A DNA stretch of 49,157 nucleotides from an uncultured Muribaculaceae bacterium (lineage in GTDB: Bacteria > Bacteroidota > Bacteroidia > Bacteroidales > Muribaculaceae), in NCBI GenBank assembly GCA_910584735.1, contig CAJUBM010000001.1:1-49157 (forward strand), given 5' to 3'. The notes under the pieces were generated by a model. The model had not been told where the DNA came from, searched no databases, and was given only the letters and a program-made list of their open reading frames with translations. Of this stretch, positions 41,492-49,157 are shown in pieces. The translations under genes were made by a program, and so were the position numbers. Numbering within the stretch: the first letter of the stretch is position 1; each line of letters starts with the position of its first letter.

Positions 41492-42451
41492 ATGGAATTT
41501 ACCACCGACTATTTTTCCGATATAATAGAGAGTGCCGTCTCAGGCATTGATTATCCCGCCGAGCCGCGCGGCCTGTACGAACCTATCCGCTACACCCTTG
41601 AAGGGGGGGGCAAGCGTCTGAGGCCGGTATTGCTGCTGGCGTCTGCCGCTGCCTACGGTCTTAAGCCGGAAAAAGCGGTGTCGCAGGCTTTGGGGATAGA
41701 GATGTTCCATAATTTCACGCTCCTTCACGATGATGTGATGGATAATGCCGATGTGAGGCGTGGGCGTCCTGCCGTTCACCGCCGGTGGAACGAGGCCACG
41801 GCCATACTCTCGGGCGATGCCATGGTGACTATGGCCACACAGATGATTTCGCGCAGCCCGGCAAGGCTGCTGCCCGGGGTGCTGTATCTTTTCAACCGCA
41901 CGGCCATGGAAATCTACCAGGGGCAGCAGTATGATATGGATTTCGAAAACCGCCGCGATGTCAGCGAGGGGGAATACATGGAGATGATACGTCTCAAGAC
42001 TTCCGTCCTACTGGCCTGTGCCTGCCATATGGGGGCGTTGCTGGCCTGTGCCTCTGATACGGATCAAAAGGCGATGTATCGTTACGGCGAACTGCTCGGC
42101 CTGGCGTTCCAACTTCGCGATGACTACCTTGACACATACGGTGATCCCGCTATCTTCGGGAAAGCTATCGGGGGCGATATTGTGAACGAGAAGAAGACCT
42201 GGTTATGGATTATGGCCTCCCAACGTGATGCGGAGGGATTGAAGGAGATTCTTGACCGCCGGCTCTCCGACCATCTTAAAGTGGAGGCTGTCAAGGAGCT
42301 TTATGACCGACTGGGACTTCCTGAAGAATCGGCGGCGCTTATTGACAGATATGTCGCAGACGCGGTGGCCTCACTTCCGCAGTCGCTCCCGCATGAGGCG
42401 GCCGAGTTTTTCCGTTCGCTGGCTCTGAAACTGTCATCCCGGGAAAGTTGA
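41492..42451 (+). CDS. polyprenyl synthetase (trans-isoprenyl diphosphate synthase)
   Basis: The 319-residue enzyme chains isopentenyl diphosphate units onto an allylic primer. It shows GGGKRLRPVL (38-47), the first Asp-rich motif DDVMD (80-84), ADVRRGRPAVH and the second Asp-rich motif DDYLD (210-214). The residue five before the first motif is Phe75; in well-studied members a bulky aromatic there limits product length to about C15-C20. The product is therefore more likely short than a long quinone tail, although this is inference. Its TGA stop overlaps the ATG of tatD by one base. Confidence 0.92.
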   Translation: MEFTTDYFSDIIESAVSGIDYPAEPRGLYEPIRYTLEGGGKRLRPVLLLASAAAYGLKPEKAVSQALGIEMFHNFTLLHDDVMDNADVRRGRPAVHRRWNEATAILSGDAMVTMATQMISRSPARLLPGVLYLFNRTAMEIYQGQQYDMDFENRRDVSEGEYMEMIRLKTSVLLACACHMGALLACASDTDQKAMYRYGELLGLAFQLRDDYLDTYGDPAIFGKAIGGDIVNEKKTWLWIMASQRDAEGLKEILDRRLSDHLKVEAVKELYDRLGLPEESAALIDRYVADAVASLPQSLPHEAAEFFRSLALKLSSRES

Positions 42452-43230
42452 TGGTTGATACCCACACACATCTGTATGACCCGTCTTTTTGTGCTGATGG
42501 CGAAAGCCCGTCAGACGCCGTGCGCCGTGCCTTGGAAGCCGGAGTGGAGAAGATGGTTCTCCCGGGGTGTCTGTATGCCGACCTATCCCTTATGTATAAG
42601 TTAAAGGGAGAGTTTCCAGATAATGTATATCTCGCGGCCGGACTGCATCCTACCGAATTGCCAAAGGAAGGGGTAGCTGAAGAACTCGAAAAGATTGCTG
42701 CCAGACTCCGGGAGCATACGGCAGACTTTGTAGGTGTAGGGGAAATCGGAATCGACCTCTATTGGGACAAGTCGCGGCGCGAGGAGCAGATGGCTGTTTT
42801 CGAGCGGCAGTGCGGATGGGCCGCAGAGCTTGGTCTGCCTGTGATAATACACTGTCGCGAAGGTCTTGACGAGACTCTTGAAGTGCTGCATGGCCTCCCC
42901 AAACTTCCACAGGGAGTGTTCCACAGTTTTTCAGGTGCGGGCGCCGATATAGAAAGAATATTGTCTGTGGGAGATTTCTATTTTGGCATCAACGGCATTG
43001 TTACTTTTAAAAATTCCGGTCTGCGTCAGGTGCTTCCGTCCATACCTGCAGATCGTCTGCTGCTTGAGACCGATTCTCCATATCTCGCACCTGTCCCTAA
43101 ACGCGGACGCCGTAATGAGTCGGCCTATCTACCGTTTACCGCCGCCTGCATCGCTGAAACCCTCGGGACTACGGTAGAATCCATTTCTTCACAGACCACC
43201 GCCAATGCCCGGCGCCTTTTTCGGTTGTGA
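42451..43230 (+). CDS. tatD: TatD family metal-dependent deoxyribonuclease
   Basis: I use the ATG at 42451, sharing its A with the TGA of the preceding gene, rather than the TTG one codon earlier (259 residues). The amidohydrolase-like TIM barrel shows the metal ligands DTHTHLYD (His5, His7), GEIGIDLYWD, VIIHCREG, FHSFSG and TDSPYLAPVPKRGRRNE. TatD proteins are Mg-dependent 3'-5' exonucleases in DNA repair or quality control; the ligand pattern is complete. The C-terminal Asn-Ala-Arg-Arg-Leu-Phe helix is typical. Confidence 0.94.
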   Translation: MVDTHTHLYDPSFCADGESPSDAVRRALEAGVEKMVLPGCLYADLSLMYKLKGEFPDNVYLAAGLHPTELPKEGVAEELEKIAARLREHTADFVGVGEIGIDLYWDKSRREEQMAVFERQCGWAAELGLPVIIHCREGLDETLEVLHGLPKLPQGVFHSFSGAGADIERILSVGDFYFGINGIVTFKNSGLRQVLPSIPADRLLLETDSPYLAPVPKRGRRNESAYLPFTAACIAETLGTTVESISSQTTANARRLFRL

Positions 43231-43261
43231 TTTATATAAAAGTTTTAATAATCATCGGATT

Positions 43262-46114
43262 ATGAACAGATTCCTATTCATAACCATGGCTTTTGTGATG
43301 CTGCTGAGCGGCTGCAAAAATGATGAGCCGGAGCCATGGGATAAAGATACAGACAACTACGAAGGAACCCACACCGATTTTCGGCTGGGGCCCGAGTCGC
43401 ACGGACTTGACAACGGCAGTATCAATATTTCCTTTCTGTCGGAAGATGGAACCGTTTTCCAACGTCGTGCCATCCATAACCGAATCGATAACGTCTCAAC
43501 CTTCCGTCTGGAAGTTGGTCTGCGAGAGGGGGTGTACCGCCTTCTTGCTGCCGAAGCTGTAACGGACTATCTGACAGAGGAAGATGGGGGAGCTGATAAA
43601 ATTGAATTCGGCCTCGGCAGTCGCATAAGGGTGGATGAATCAGGGATAAATGTTATAGATAAGTTCAACCCGGTGCTCCGCTATGCCGGCGAAGGGACGA
43701 AGGAAAATCCCTATATCGTTTCAAGTTCATCACATCTGTTCTCACTGATGATGGCTGTAAACGACTATGACAGTAACCGCGAGATTACGCCCGGCACATA
43801 TTTCCGGCAGGTATGCGACATAGATATGAAGTCAATGTCGCGCAGCTGCGATGCCGAGAATGGCTGGCTCCCGATTGGTTTTGATACCAACACGCCCTTC
43901 CGTGGCATCTATCTGGGTGACAACCATGTTATAAGCAATCTGATAATCAAGCGTCCTCATTCGGCAGGAATCGGTTTGTTCGGTTACCTCCACGATGGTG
44001 CGGTCGATGGTCTGAAGATGCGTGGCGCGAGCATTGAGGGGCAGTTCGCAGTCGGTGCTATAGCCGGTGCTGTAATAACTTCGGGGAACAATAACCGTGG
44101 CAGTGGAACCATCACCAACTGTAGCACAGAGGAATGTGTGGTTAAGGGTGATGCTACAAGCGCTATGGTCGGCGGTATACTGGGTGCGGTTGACATGCAT
44201 GCCAAAGCTTTGCTTGCCGACTGCAGCACCAACGGCGGCAGCGTTGACGGAGGTATGAATGTCGGGGGGCTTTTCGGAGGTGCCGGTATTTACTCTTCGG
44301 TCATGATGTCGAGTTGCAGCAACACTTCAAAAGTGTCTGCATCGGCATCCGGCGTAGGCGGCCTGGTTGGAACAGCCGATACCCTCCAAATTGTCGGCTC
44401 GAAGAACCTGGCGCGTGTAGAAGGCCCGAAAAGTTCCGGCAAGGACACTCCGTGCCTCGGAACCGGCGGACTTGTGGGTGGTTCCGGCTATTCCTGGATT
44501 ACAAGCTGCAATAACGATGGTGAAGTCAGCGGCTATGACGGCGTAGGCGGCATCATCGGAAGCACCCGCGTCAAAGGGTCGGAAAATGAGTCTCTGCTAT
44601 ATAATCAGACTGTATTGCGTTATTGCACTAATACCGGCGCGGTAAGAGGCAACCGCTTTGTCGGCGGCGCGGTCGGCGAGGCACAGGCCGGAGGCTTTTC
44701 GGTCTGCAACACTGGCCCGGTCTACGGCAATGAATATGTGGGCGGTGTTTGCGGCGGCGCTTCTCTGGCAGTAATCCACAACTCCGGCAACGGGGCAACG
44801 GTAGATGGCACCTCATATGTAGGGGGAATCGTGGGGAAATGCACCTGGGGGTCGTTGGCCGTATGCCGCAATGCAGGCGCGGTGCGTTCCTCTAATGACC
44901 GTGCAGGTGGTATTGCCGGAATGGCCGGCAACAACACCGTGATACACTATTGCTCCAACTTTGGCGATGTGGACGGTGGTTCAGGCTATGCCGGTGGCAT
45001 AGTCGGAGACATAGGCGACCCGCGTACGTGGAACGGCTGGAGCATCGCCGAATGTGTGGTAGGTTCCCTGGAATGTGTTATGGCTTTTGCCGGGCCGGCA
45101 CTTGCGGTAATCGAGGAGGGTTTCGAGTTGGCGGAGGCTGTGGAGATAACCATCAAAATTGTTGAGACAAGCGTGGAGGCGGCACTCCAGACCACCGACT
45201 ACGTGCTTCTGAGCTACGGTATATATGAACTTGTAAGCCCGGAAGCAGAGGAAGCTCTCGAGAATTCGATGCGGCTTTCCTCCGAGGACATAAACAACCG
45301 CAATACACAAAAACTTCAAGAGTTATCAAACGGTTGTTCGGTTGAGCTTCCCTATTTCACTCCTACCGATGTGGTGAAGCTCTATAACGGCCATGTTGAC
45401 AAACTTATGGAATGGTACGGCCTGGAAGGGAACGATGAGAAATTCAACGAGGCTATAAACGAACGCCGGGAGGAACGGGCCGAGGCTTTGGAAAAGGTGG
45501 CCCGTGCCCATGAGATTGCCCATTCGGTTATCGCGGGGGTAGCGGTAGCCACGAGTACTGTTGCATTGATAGCCGGGGAGGTTGCCACGGGTGGACTTGC
45601 CACGGCGGCAGTGGCTGCCGGTTCGGCTGCAGCGATTGTGGGTGGCGTCAACGCCATTGTCAAAAGCTGCACGGAGTTTGAAAAGAACGCCGTAATCATC
45701 TCACAGTGCATAAACGCCCGTAAGGTCACTTCCGATGCCACCTCCAAGGCTGGCAATATTGCCGGGCGCATATGTGATGGCAGCGTGGTCTACGATTGTC
45801 TGTCAACCTGTAAAGGATCATCACAGAGTTTCGTCGGGGAGACAGGCAGCCATAATTCCATAAACCACTGTATATCTCTTGTGGAATATCATACGACCGA
45901 AGCCACATCCCCTATAGGCGACTGCATGGGCTTAGACCCGTCGGCGAGCGGAAGCTATGTGTTCTATAAGAGTGATGTTTCCCAGGCTTCCAAGGACGCC
46001 ATGGCCAAACCTGAGACATTTACCAAGATAGGGTTCATTATCGGCGATGATGGAAAATGGATTCTGAAATCCGGTTATGAATTCCCCTTACCAAACATAT
46101 CGGAAATGCAATGA
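43262..46114 (+). CDS. large GLUG-repeat lipoprotein with inserted helical hydrophobic domain
   Basis: The ATG at 43262 begins a lipoprotein signal (MNRFLFITMAFVMLLSGC, Cys18), giving 950 residues; the upstream in-frame ATG at 43205 lies within tatD and is rejected. After an N-terminal beta domain (about 30-125), GEGTKENPYIV opens a chain of GLUG-type units (GGLVG, GGIIG, GGAVG, GGVCG, GGIVG cores every 20-35 residues) to about residue 585, predicted as a beta-helix. A helical region then intervenes at about 593-830, with hydrophobic stretches (CVMAFAGPALAVI; and about 752-803, rich in Ala, Gly and Val). A shorter beta part follows to the end. It is probably on the cell surface. Its TGA overlaps the next ATG. 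Confidence 0.75.
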   Translation: MNRFLFITMAFVMLLSGCKNDEPEPWDKDTDNYEGTHTDFRLGPESHGLDNGSINISFLSEDGTVFQRRAIHNRIDNVSTFRLEVGLREGVYRLLAAEAVTDYLTEEDGGADKIEFGLGSRIRVDESGINVIDKFNPVLRYAGEGTKENPYIVSSSSHLFSLMMAVNDYDSNREITPGTYFRQVCDIDMKSMSRSCDAENGWLPIGFDTNTPFRGIYLGDNHVISNLIIKRPHSAGIGLFGYLHDGAVDGLKMRGASIEGQFAVGAIAGAVITSGNNNRGSGTITNCSTEECVVKGDATSAMVGGILGAVDMHAKALLADCSTNGGSVDGGMNVGGLFGGAGIYSSVMMSSCSNTSKVSASASGVGGLVGTADTLQIVGSKNLARVEGPKSSGKDTPCLGTGGLVGGSGYSWITSCNNDGEVSGYDGVGGIIGSTRVKGSENESLLYNQTVLRYCTNTGAVRGNRFVGGAVGEAQAGGFSVCNTGPVYGNEYVGGVCGGASLAVIHNSGNGATVDGTSYVGGIVGKCTWGSLAVCRNAGAVRSSNDRAGGIAGMAGNNTVIHYCSNFGDVDGGSGYAGGIVGDIGDPRTWNGWSIAECVVGSLECVMAFAGPALAVIEEGFELAEAVEITIKIVETSVEAALQTTDYVLLSYGIYELVSPEAEEALENSMRLSSEDINNRNTQKLQELSNGCSVELPYFTPTDVVKLYNGHVDKLMEWYGLEGNDEKFNEAINERREERAEALEKVARAHEIAHSVIAGVAVATSTVALIAGEVATGGLATAAVAAGSAAAIVGGVNAIVKSCTEFEKNAVIISQCINARKVTSDATSKAGNIAGRICDGSVVYDCLSTCKGSSQSFVGETGSHNSINHCISLVEYHTTEATSPIGDCMGLDPSASGSYVFYKSDVSQASKDAMAKPETFTKIGFIIGDDGKWILKSGYEFPLPNISEMQ

Positions 46115-49014
46115 TGAAAAAGAAACTGACATATCTCCTCTCCCTCCTGTTGCTTTTTATCGTCAGCTCATGTAGCGATGAAGAATTCAATACCTCCCGT
46201 TCTCCGGGTTCTCTTGAGACGGAGGACGGTGTGCGGATCAGTGTGCTGCATATAGATGCCCGCAACATTGAGAAATGGAAAGAGGCGCGGGATGTAAGCT
46301 TCCGTATCGAGAATCCATCGAGCCGTAAGAGCTACTCTTTTGATGGGACGATTGCACATTCTCCCGATGTCGAAGTTTTTGAAGGACGCGGCGCCCTTAC
46401 ATGCCGTATAAGGATAGGTGACACCGATATTCCCGATGGCCGCTACTATCTTGTTGCTGAAAGTGAAGACATGCCGGTTATCGGTATACGAACCATAGAG
46501 TTCTCGGGCAACAAGGGGGTCGAGGTCAAGTCTGAGCCGATGAGTTATGACGACCTCAGCGGTTCAGGCACGGAAAGCGATCCGTATCTGATCAATGACG
46601 ATGGCGACTTCCTTACGCTTCTGTGGTATCTTGAGCAAGACCCGGACCATGCCTACGGGCGTTATTTCAGGCAGACCGCATCGTTTGACGTGCCGCGCCG
46701 CAGCCAGATTATCGACGGCCACGTATGGGCGCCTGTGCAGTTCAGCGGCACATATGACGGTGGTGGCAATGAACTACGCAACCTCACATATCAGGGTTCC
46801 TCTGATGCTGAGGCTGACAGCGATATCGGTCTTTTCAAGGAGATCTACTCGGGGACGATAAAGAATCTCACGCTTTCGCGGGCTATGATTATCAACGCCG
46901 TAAATAACGTAGGCATATTGGCGGGTAGAACCGGCGGCAATGTGCGTTTCGAGAACATAACCCTTGAAGGCACGGTCTCCGCATCGGGCATCTGCGTGGG
47001 CGGCATGGTTGGGTTCTTTGAAGGGGGTGAGGCCACAATAAGGAATGTGGCTTTGAAATCTCTGTCAGTGTCGGCCACGTCCTCCCACAGTCTTTACACA
47101 GGCCTTTTGATAGGCAGGTTTAATAATGTTAGTCTTGATATTGACGGAGTCACGACTCCCGACCATATATTCGCTGTCACAGGCCATGACTGTGTAGGTG
47201 GTCTTGTGGGGTATGCGTATGGAGACATTAAAATGCGTAATATCACCCTCGAACACAGTGTGGATGCTGAAAGCAGCAATGTTAAAATCGTTTACGGCTC
47301 TGGCGACAGAGTGGGCGGTCTGGCCGGCGAAATGATTGGTTTGACAAATATTGACATCAGCGGAGTGACGGTGAAGGCCCCGGTGCGGGGTGGCGGTATG
47401 GAGACCGGCGGTCTCGCAGGACGTGCCATGCCGACCCATATGACCATCAGCAACGTATTGCTTGCATCCGTGGTCAACGGCGTGGAGTCGGTCGGCGGTT
47501 TTTTCGGTTATCTAAGCTTCGGAAATATATTCCGGGGCGATCTCTCAATAGACGCGAACAGTAAGCCTGTGCGCTATGTGGTAAAGTCGTCGGCCGATGC
47601 CGAGGTCAAAGGAGAAACAAATGTCGGTGGCGTGGTCGGATATTTGGATGCCACCGATGGTGACATAAAAGTAAAAGGCGCGGTGGAAGTGGCCGTAAAT
47701 GTTAAGGGTACCGATAATGTCGGGGGCGCCATAGGGTATGCCATAGCTCTTGACAATCTTAATCCTTATTGGTTCAACTTCTCCTCGACAACGATGCGTG
47801 TCACAGCTGACGGAGATAATGCCGGTGGGGTGATAGGTTATTTAGAGACGGGAACTATTGACGGGGGCCTGCGTCTTAATCCGGTGAATAATGTGCCGGA
47901 CAAGGCATCATATAAATCATGTTTCAGCGGAGTGGTGACAGCCTTTGGCAATGCCGGAGGGGTTGTCGGATGTTCCGGAGGGAAAATTACCGGTGTAAGC
48001 AGCAGTGCATCGGTGACATCTACCGGCAAGGATGCAGGCGGTATATGCGCCGTGGTGAGACAGAACGTCAACAATTCCGCCTTTACAGGCACTGTCGATG
48101 CCAAACTGACCGCCGGGGGGATAGTGGGAATTTGCGTCCATGACCTCTATATGCATGACTGCATCAACTATGGAGTGGTACGTGCCACCAGCGACAACGC
48201 CGGAGGTATCTGTGGCTATGTTCGCGGCGAGGATGGCGACAATCTTAACATCACCCGCTGCTTCAACAGCGGCAACATATCGGGTCCCTGTGTAGGCGGT
48301 GTTGTGGGATATGCCTCCAATGCCAACACAGGGAAGGTCAAGGACCGTTTCGAGATTACGGAGTGCGGCAATGTAGGCCGTATAGAAGGGACAGGCTATG
48401 ATAAGCCAATTGGCGGCGTGGTCGGTGACTTTGTACACAGGAAAGGAACGGTGGCTCGCTGTGCCAACGGTGGCGAGGTTTACAGCGGCAGCAGCCAGTA
48501 TGCCATCGGCGGAGTCATCGGAAACTTCGGCGAAAATAAATTTGCCGACCACAATTTCGGCAAGCTTACAGAGTGCATGAACCGAGGGAAGGTCTACTCT
48601 ACTTATTCCGACAACCGTGTCGGCGGTGTGTTGGGGAATCTGGCAAGGGGGGATATAAGCTATAACAGCGAACTCACCGACTGCTACAATATCGGCGAGA
48701 TACCGTCCGACCAGCATAGGGATACCGGGGGGATACTTGCCTTTGCCGGGGAGTACACCAATATATACCGTACTTTCAACCGGGGGATGGTGTCGTATGG
48801 CAATGCTATAATAGGAGACCACCAAGGTTCTACGCTCTTCCATCATAAATATAACTACTTTTTGAAAGGTACCGGCAAGAGCTGGCCATCATCCACTGAG
48901 GTCAGTGAAAGTAATTTGGGCAACAAGAGTAGTTACCAGGACTTCGACTTCACCAATATCTGGGACATCACTTCCGATGGGCCGGTGTTACGCCGCTGCC
49001 CGTTTCAAAAATAA
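46111..49014 (+). CDS. large GLUG-repeat lipoprotein
   Basis: The 967-residue protein begins with a lipoprotein signal (MMKKKLTYLLSLLLLFIVSSC). The start at 46111 overlaps the previous stop (ATGATG, TGA at 46112-46114); the second ATG at 46114 is equally good. A beta domain (about 30-140) precedes GSGTESDPYLI and RYFRQTASFDV, which match the start of the GLUG region of the preceding gene. The remainder has more than a dozen GLUG-type units (VGGLVG, VGGVVG, AGGVIG, AGGICG, VGGVLG), giving a long beta-helix, and no helical insert. Related proteins are adhesins or surface structures; I cannot assign a ligand. It is probably co-expressed with the first GLUG gene. Confidence 0.78.
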   Translation: MMKKKLTYLLSLLLLFIVSSCSDEEFNTSRSPGSLETEDGVRISVLHIDARNIEKWKEARDVSFRIENPSSRKSYSFDGTIAHSPDVEVFEGRGALTCRIRIGDTDIPDGRYYLVAESEDMPVIGIRTIEFSGNKGVEVKSEPMSYDDLSGSGTESDPYLINDDGDFLTLLWYLEQDPDHAYGRYFRQTASFDVPRRSQIIDGHVWAPVQFSGTYDGGGNELRNLTYQGSSDAEADSDIGLFKEIYSGTIKNLTLSRAMIINAVNNVGILAGRTGGNVRFENITLEGTVSASGICVGGMVGFFEGGEATIRNVALKSLSVSATSSHSLYTGLLIGRFNNVSLDIDGVTTPDHIFAVTGHDCVGGLVGYAYGDIKMRNITLEHSVDAESSNVKIVYGSGDRVGGLAGEMIGLTNIDISGVTVKAPVRGGGMETGGLAGRAMPTHMTISNVLLASVVNGVESVGGFFGYLSFGNIFRGDLSIDANSKPVRYVVKSSADAEVKGETNVGGVVGYLDATDGDIKVKGAVEVAVNVKGTDNVGGAIGYAIALDNLNPYWFNFSSTTMRVTADGDNAGGVIGYLETGTIDGGLRLNPVNNVPDKASYKSCFSGVVTAFGNAGGVVGCSGGKITGVSSSASVTSTGKDAGGICAVVRQNVNNSAFTGTVDAKLTAGGIVGICVHDLYMHDCINYGVVRATSDNAGGICGYVRGEDGDNLNITRCFNSGNISGPCVGGVVGYASNANTGKVKDRFEITECGNVGRIEGTGYDKPIGGVVGDFVHRKGTVARCANGGEVYSGSSQYAIGGVIGNFGENKFADHNFGKLTECMNRGKVYSTYSDNRVGGVLGNLARGDISYNSELTDCYNIGEIPSDQHRDTGGILAFAGEYTNIYRTFNRGMVSYGNAIIGDHQGSTLFHHKYNYFLKGTGKSWPSSTEVSESNLGNKSSYQDFDFTNIWDITSDGPVLRRCPFQK

Positions 49015-49091
49015 GGATGTAGCAAGGACGTTGTAGTTGTATCTGTCAAAATCTGGATAAACACCTTACAACGGAAAGATTATCATCCTTA
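49012..49091 (+). other. nested inverted repeats downstream of the second GLUG gene
   Basis: TAAGGATG (49012-49019, overlapping the stop codon) pairs with CATCCTTA (49084-49091), and CGTTGTA (49030-49036) with TACAACG (49067-49073). A long hairpin with internal loops could form. No T-tract follows, so it is not a standard terminator. Confidence 0.3.
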
Positions 49092-49104
49092 GTAACTTTA
49101 GTGT

Positions 49105-49157
49105 AGCCGGATGGTAGTGGCGCCGGACCTCCGGGACGGCAGGCCACCAGAAGAGGC
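49105..49157 (+). repeat. left half of GC-rich palindromic repeat element (copy 3), at window end
   Basis: Positions 49105-49148 are identical to 14370-14413. The last 43 bases (49115-49157) are the exact reverse complement of 16-58. The window ends inside the element, just where the right arm would be expected after a short loop. It starts about 90 bases beyond the stop of the second GLUG gene. Confidence 0.85.

Noticed and set aside
47917..48846. 309-residue minus-strand reading frame
   Set aside because: Shadow of the GLUG repeats; the regular glycine codons of the repeats leave an open antisense frame. No start context or recognisable domain.
1..49157. Window as a composite transposon or plasmid bounded by 43-bp inverted repeats
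   Set aside because: The interior is core chromosomal gene content (uvrA, purA, clpPX, tig, kdsA) with no transposase, integrase, replication or mobilisation gene, and another copy of the repeat lies inside. Assembly breakage at the repeat explains it better.
1..49157. tRNA, rRNA, CRISPR arrays and phage genes
   Set aside because: No tRNA T-loop/acceptor pattern, rRNA segment, regularly spaced direct repeats or phage structural gene was recognised by reading; a tRNAscan or Rfam search would be the decisive check.

Overview
The window looks like a chromosomal segment of a gut member of the Bacteroidota, order Bacteroidales, most likely family Muribaculaceae (Duncaniella/Muribaculum-like). The taxonomic call is inferred from gene content and not tested by search. 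Supporting signs are TonB-linked outer-membrane receptors, a type IX secretion (CHU_C-like) C-terminal domain, DUF4923, DUF4250, PCMD and GLUG surface lipoproteins, the tig/clpP/clpX/recQ and ftsE/lysC neighbourhoods, promoters of the TAnnTTTG (-7) type, few Shine-Dalgarno sequences, and a mid-50s GC impression. I saw no rRNA, tRNA, CRISPR array, transposase or phage gene.

Layout. 142-4782 (minus): putative operon of a nucleoside-permease-like MFS transporter, rsmE, kdsA and a periplasmic TPR protein. 4863-9155 (minus): a T9SS-sorted surface protein followed by uvrA. 9444-14286 (plus): a TonB-dependent receptor and a large partner lipoprotein, preceded by a leader with three perfect palindromes. 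14287-14594: a 308-base intergenic stretch holding a terminator, a GC-rich palindromic repeat element and a second hairpin. 14595-22350 (minus): tig, then clpP-clpX-recQ-fur-purA. 22646-25886 (plus): a membrane-anchored HTH regulator and an outer-membrane beta-barrel receptor. 26051-28101 (plus): ftsE-like ATPase and aspartate kinase, converging stop-to-stop on a Trk/Ktr potassium uptake pair (28102-30675, minus), with a DUF4923 protein upstream. 31825-35880 (plus): a four-gene surface cluster (two tandem paralogues, a PCMD lipoprotein, a small beta-barrel). 35954-41384 (minus): tightly packed DUF4250-uvrD-nspC-glycosyltransferase-radC operon. 41492-49014 (plus): polyprenyl synthase, tatD and two giant GLUG-repeat lipoproteins.

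Most of the window is housekeeping. The less ordinary material is (i) a dispersed GC-rich palindromic element present at 14370-14508, with half copies at both extreme ends of the window. The ends are 43-bp perfect inverted repeats of each other, so the window is probably a whole contig broken at this repeat. (ii) The palindrome cluster in the leader of the TonB receptor. (iii) A GLUG-repeat lipoprotein interrupted by a helical, hydrophobic insert. (iv) A surface gene cluster in which the PCMD domain has clearly lower GC than the N-terminal half of the same gene. No feature amounts to a proven new system; the repeat element is the best candidate for something undescribed.
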